From Lactiplantibacillus plajomi (GTDB taxonomy: Bacteria > Bacillota > Bacilli > Lactobacillales > Lactobacillaceae), in assembly GCF_005405405.1 (NCBI RefSeq), contig NZ_BJDZ01000025.1:1-44953 (forward strand): a stretch of DNA of 44,953 bases, in the 5' to 3' direction. The notes below the pieces were generated by a model that ran no database searches, was not told the origin of the DNA, and was given only the letters and a program-made list of their open reading frames with translations. The position numbers were made by a program, and so were the translations under genes. Positions 42,884 through 44,953 of this stretch are shown piece after piece. Positions within the stretch are counted from its first letter, which is position 1. Each line of letters begins with the position of its first letter.

Positions 42884-44845
42884 TTACTTATCTCCTTTTT
42901 GCAAAATGCTTAATATTTTATTTGTATCATTTTCATTCAATAATTCATCCAGCACTTTCTCATCCGATAAGATATCCGCTAAACTTGAAAGCGCCCTCAA
43001 ATGCGTTGTATTGTCGATTGCTGCCAAACAAATGAAGAGTGAAACCTCATGCTCTGCCTGATCAAGAAGTAAAATTGGATGTTTAACTTTCAGTACCGAC
43101 ATACCTATTTTGTTAACACCATCCTCTGGTCGAGCATGTGGCATTGCAATTCCACGACCTATATGGATAAAAGGTCCATACTGTTCAACTTTATCAATCA
43201 TTGCATCTACATATCTTGGTTCTACAGCCCCCTGTTTAACCAAAGGTTTGGCTGCAAATGCAATTGCTTCTTTCCAATTCAATTTTTCATCAGTTACTTG
43301 AATAGTATCTTTAGTTATAAGGTCTGTTAGCATTGGTCTATCATCTTCCTCAATTGCACAAAATTTATTAAACTTCCTATTAACTGCTTTATATAAATCT
43401 TCTAATGTAACTCCTGGGTTTAAGGAAACATACGGTTTAATAGCTTCAATTACCTCTGTACTACTAGGGACAGAAAGCTCTGGTAATAACACACGCTTTT
43501 GCACATCATAAATGAGCTTGTTTTTTTCTGCTTGTGACATAAGTGGATGAACAATAAACACTTTATTACTGTCCAATTCGCTAACTTCTAATTCAACCGT
43601 TGTAAAAATCATGTCATAATGTTGAGACCCAACATTTTCAACTTCACGTATCGTACCAATTTTTTCAAAATTAATTGCTGGTAAAATTTGTTTTAATTCA
43701 GATTGAAGCATTACTGATGAACTGGTCCCATTAGGGCATACTATCATCGCCCTACAAGCGTTTCTATATTCTTCTCTGTTGTTATACACCGAGCCTGCAA
43801 ACAAAACAGTAAGTAATGCGACTTCTGAATCGGAAAGCCTAATATTTAAGCTCTTAGACAAATCGTTTAATGATTGCCTTGTAAATATATATATATCCTT
43901 ATACTCTTTTTTCACATTGTCTAAAATATTGTTAATCACCCTAAAATCCATTACAATTCGGAAATAGGCTGGAACTAAATGATTGAAGACGCTCAACAAA
44001 AGATCTCGATAGTCATTAAACTCAATTCCCATTAACTTTTCCATTTTTTGAATAATATTCGCAGAATATTCTAAAAATTCATCAAATATCGGGCTCTCAA
44101 TATTACCGTCTGCCACAGTTAGTAAAGAAAATGTTATATAAGCGCTTTCTTTTTCCTGCGTTTGCTTATCAAGAGTATCTTTCCTTAGATTAACTGGAAA
44201 AAATTCCTTAATCTCGGCAAATAGCCGCAAGCTGCGCACATCATATTGACTTACTGGCATTATCTTTAACTTAGATAGTCTTGGGACTGTGCCACATAAA
44301 AAGAACGTGATTTCATCTAATCTTTCCGGTACTACGGTCATGTTAGATTTACTGATTAATCCCATGATTTCATCACGCATAGCCGAAAAACTAGTAAATT
44401 GATTAATTCTTATCCAATCGTACAATGCAAATTGACCACTCTTTTGATTAAATAATCTTGAAATAGCTTGCTGTGCTAATGATCGAATGGTCAATTCATT
44501 TCCAGTTAAATAAAACCCAGATTGTCGTTGATAATCAACTCGTACTTTAAAATCACTTAAGTACTGCCGTAATTGCTTAATATCACTTATAATCGTACCC
44601 TTTGAAACATTCAGAAATGATTGAAAATGATAAACCGATAATCTTTCAAACTCACTGTAACAAAGTAAATATACGATATCCCTCCTTTCTTCTCGCCTGT
44701 ATACAGGTATCCGTGTCAAATTAGTCATCAACATGGCCCACTCTTTTGACGTAATTGGTGTAACTTTCACTTGTGGGTTTGAAAAATGATATTCTATTAG
44801 GTGAGTTTTAGCCGCCGCCGATAATATTCTACATGCTTTTTCCAC
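42884..44845 (-). CDS. PRD-type transcriptional regulator with EIIA domain, N-terminally truncated
   Basis: The 653-residue frame has one helix-turn-helix (FQSFLNVSKGTIISDIKQLRQYL, ~80-103), two PRD regions (~180-400), a IIB-like segment (AMIVCPNGTSSSVMLQSEL, ~375) and a C-terminal EIIA domain with the phosphorylated His in GIAMPHARPE. Family members normally begin with another helix-turn-helix of about 70-80 residues. Here the readable frame upstream continues only as ...DRGPGVTVEKACRIL before an IS end at 44863. The GTG at 44845 is the best remaining start, but no good RBS is seen. Regulation may be altered or lost, while the EIIA domain could still serve transport. Confidence 0.8.
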   Translation of the reverse strand: MEKACRILSAAAKTHLIEYHFSNPQVKVTPITSKEWAMLMTNLTRIPVYRREERRDIVYLLCYSEFERLSVYHFQSFLNVSKGTIISDIKQLRQYLSDFKVRVDYQRQSGFYLTGNELTIRSLAQQAISRLFNQKSGQFALYDWIRINQFTSFSAMRDEIMGLISKSNMTVVPERLDEITFFLCGTVPRLSKLKIMPVSQYDVRSLRLFAEIKEFFPVNLRKDTLDKQTQEKESAYITFSLLTVADGNIESPIFDEFLEYSANIIQKMEKLMGIEFNDYRDLLLSVFNHLVPAYFRIVMDFRVINNILDNVKKEYKDIYIFTRQSLNDLSKSLNIRLSDSEVALLTVLFAGSVYNNREEYRNACRAMIVCPNGTSSSVMLQSELKQILPAINFEKIGTIREVENVGSQHYDMIFTTVELEVSELDSNKVFIVHPLMSQAEKNKLIYDVQKRVLLPELSVPSSTEVIEAIKPYVSLNPGVTLEDLYKAVNRKFNKFCAIEEDDRPMLTDLITKDTIQVTDEKLNWKEAIAFAAKPLVKQGAVEPRYVDAMIDKVEQYGPFIHIGRGIAMPHARPEDGVNKIGMSVLKVKHPILLLDQAEHEVSLFICLAAIDNTTHLRALSSLADILSDEKVLDELLNENDTNKILSILQKGDK

Positions 44846-44862
44846 AGTGACACCTGGTCCCC

Positions 44863-44953
44863 TGTCAATAAAATAGACAATTTAAATAGAGACTTTTTTG
44901 TCCTATGCCACGACTAAATTTTGAATTTGAGTTTGATACTCATCTTCAAGTTG
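44863..44953 (-). mobile_element. End of an insertion sequence, probably IS3 family (cut by the window edge)
   Basis: Reading inward, the end is TGTCAATAAAATAGACAA, with related AAATAGAGAC just inside, followed by a stop codon and a short coding tail. It begins exactly where the regulator frame loses similarity. The TG start and gene placement fit IS3-family ends, but family assignment from 91 bases is tentative. Confidence 0.45.
44903..44953 (-). CDS. C-terminal tail of a putative IS transposase
   Basis: Sixteen residues ending EYQTQIQNLVVA, then TAG at 44903. The xYRTQ-like ending resembles the last residues of IS3-family OrfB proteins. The rest lies beyond the window. Confidence 0.4.
   Translation of the reverse strand, partial: QLEDEYQTQIQNLVVA

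Overview
The window most likely comes from a lactic acid bacterium of the Lactiplantibacillus plantarum group. The signs are a phosphoketolase (xpk), several sugar and polyol PTS cassettes, repeated CcpA (cre) sites with close matches to consensus, GGAGG-type ribosome binding sites, and ISL3, IS21 and probably IS3 family insertion sequences. This assignment is inferred from gene content, not from a database match. By eye the first ~19.9 kb is clearly GC-richer than most of the remainder (xpk is intermediate), as in a mosaic accessory region of sugar-utilisation cassettes.

Region 1 (1-8.9 kb). The 3' end of an ISL3-type element (1-98) abuts a five-gene minus-strand operon: aroE-like quinate/shikimate dehydrogenase, MFS transporter, type I aroD, apbE flavin transferase, and a fused FMN_bind/FAD_binding_2/FMN_red flavoprotein. 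A divergent LysR gene and a second MFS gene follow. A 16-bp sequence is identical in the aroE/LysR intergenic region and the second MFS promoter region, so all three units are probably one regulon. I read it as import of quinate/shikimate, conversion to dehydroshikimate/shikimate, and reduction of a cyclohexene-carboxylate by an NAD(P)H-driven, covalently flavinylated cytoplasmic reductase, using the compound as an electron sink.

Region 2 (8.9-13.8 kb). A peptidoglycan-sugar cassette on the minus strand: mupG-like 6-phospho-muramidase, murQ etherase, MurNAc-type PTS IIBC, RpiR-family regulator and a free glucose-type EIIA. It has a cre site and a 15-bp palindrome at its promoter.

Region 3 (14.0-19.9 kb). 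A YesM/YesN-type two-component system is divergent from a lipoprotein flavoprotein (FMN_bind plus fumarate-reductase FAD domain), probably an extracellular reductase. A GH1 6-phospho-beta-glucosidase follows.

Region 4 (19.9-28.7 kb). A HAD phosphatase, two zinc polyol dehydrogenases and galactitol-type PTS IIC, IIB and IIA are on the minus strand, with a divergent DeoR regulator followed by xpk. Repeated TTGCAAA motifs lie at both the PTS promoter and the xpk leader. A pentitol substrate feeding xylulose-5-P to phosphoketolase is plausible.

Region 5 (28.7-31.8 kb). A decayed ISL3 element carries an apparently intact IS21-family element in its right terminal repeat, with a 4-bp target duplication.

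Region 6 (31.9-36.9 kb). A glucitol-type PTS cassette (SorC regulator, GutM, IIBC, IIC, IIA) has a homoserine-dehydrogenase-like SAF-domain oxidoreductase instead of the usual SDR sorbitol-6-phosphate dehydrogenase. A 1.4 kb stretch without genes follows.

Region 7 (38.2-44.9 kb). An ascorbate-type PTS (IIC, IIB), a PRD/EIIA regulator that has lost its first helix-turn-helix, a split transketolase, a deoC-type aldolase and a decayed HAD gene. No ascorbate-pathway enzyme is present, so the substrate is open. The upstream edge is cut by the end of another insertion sequence, probably IS3 family.
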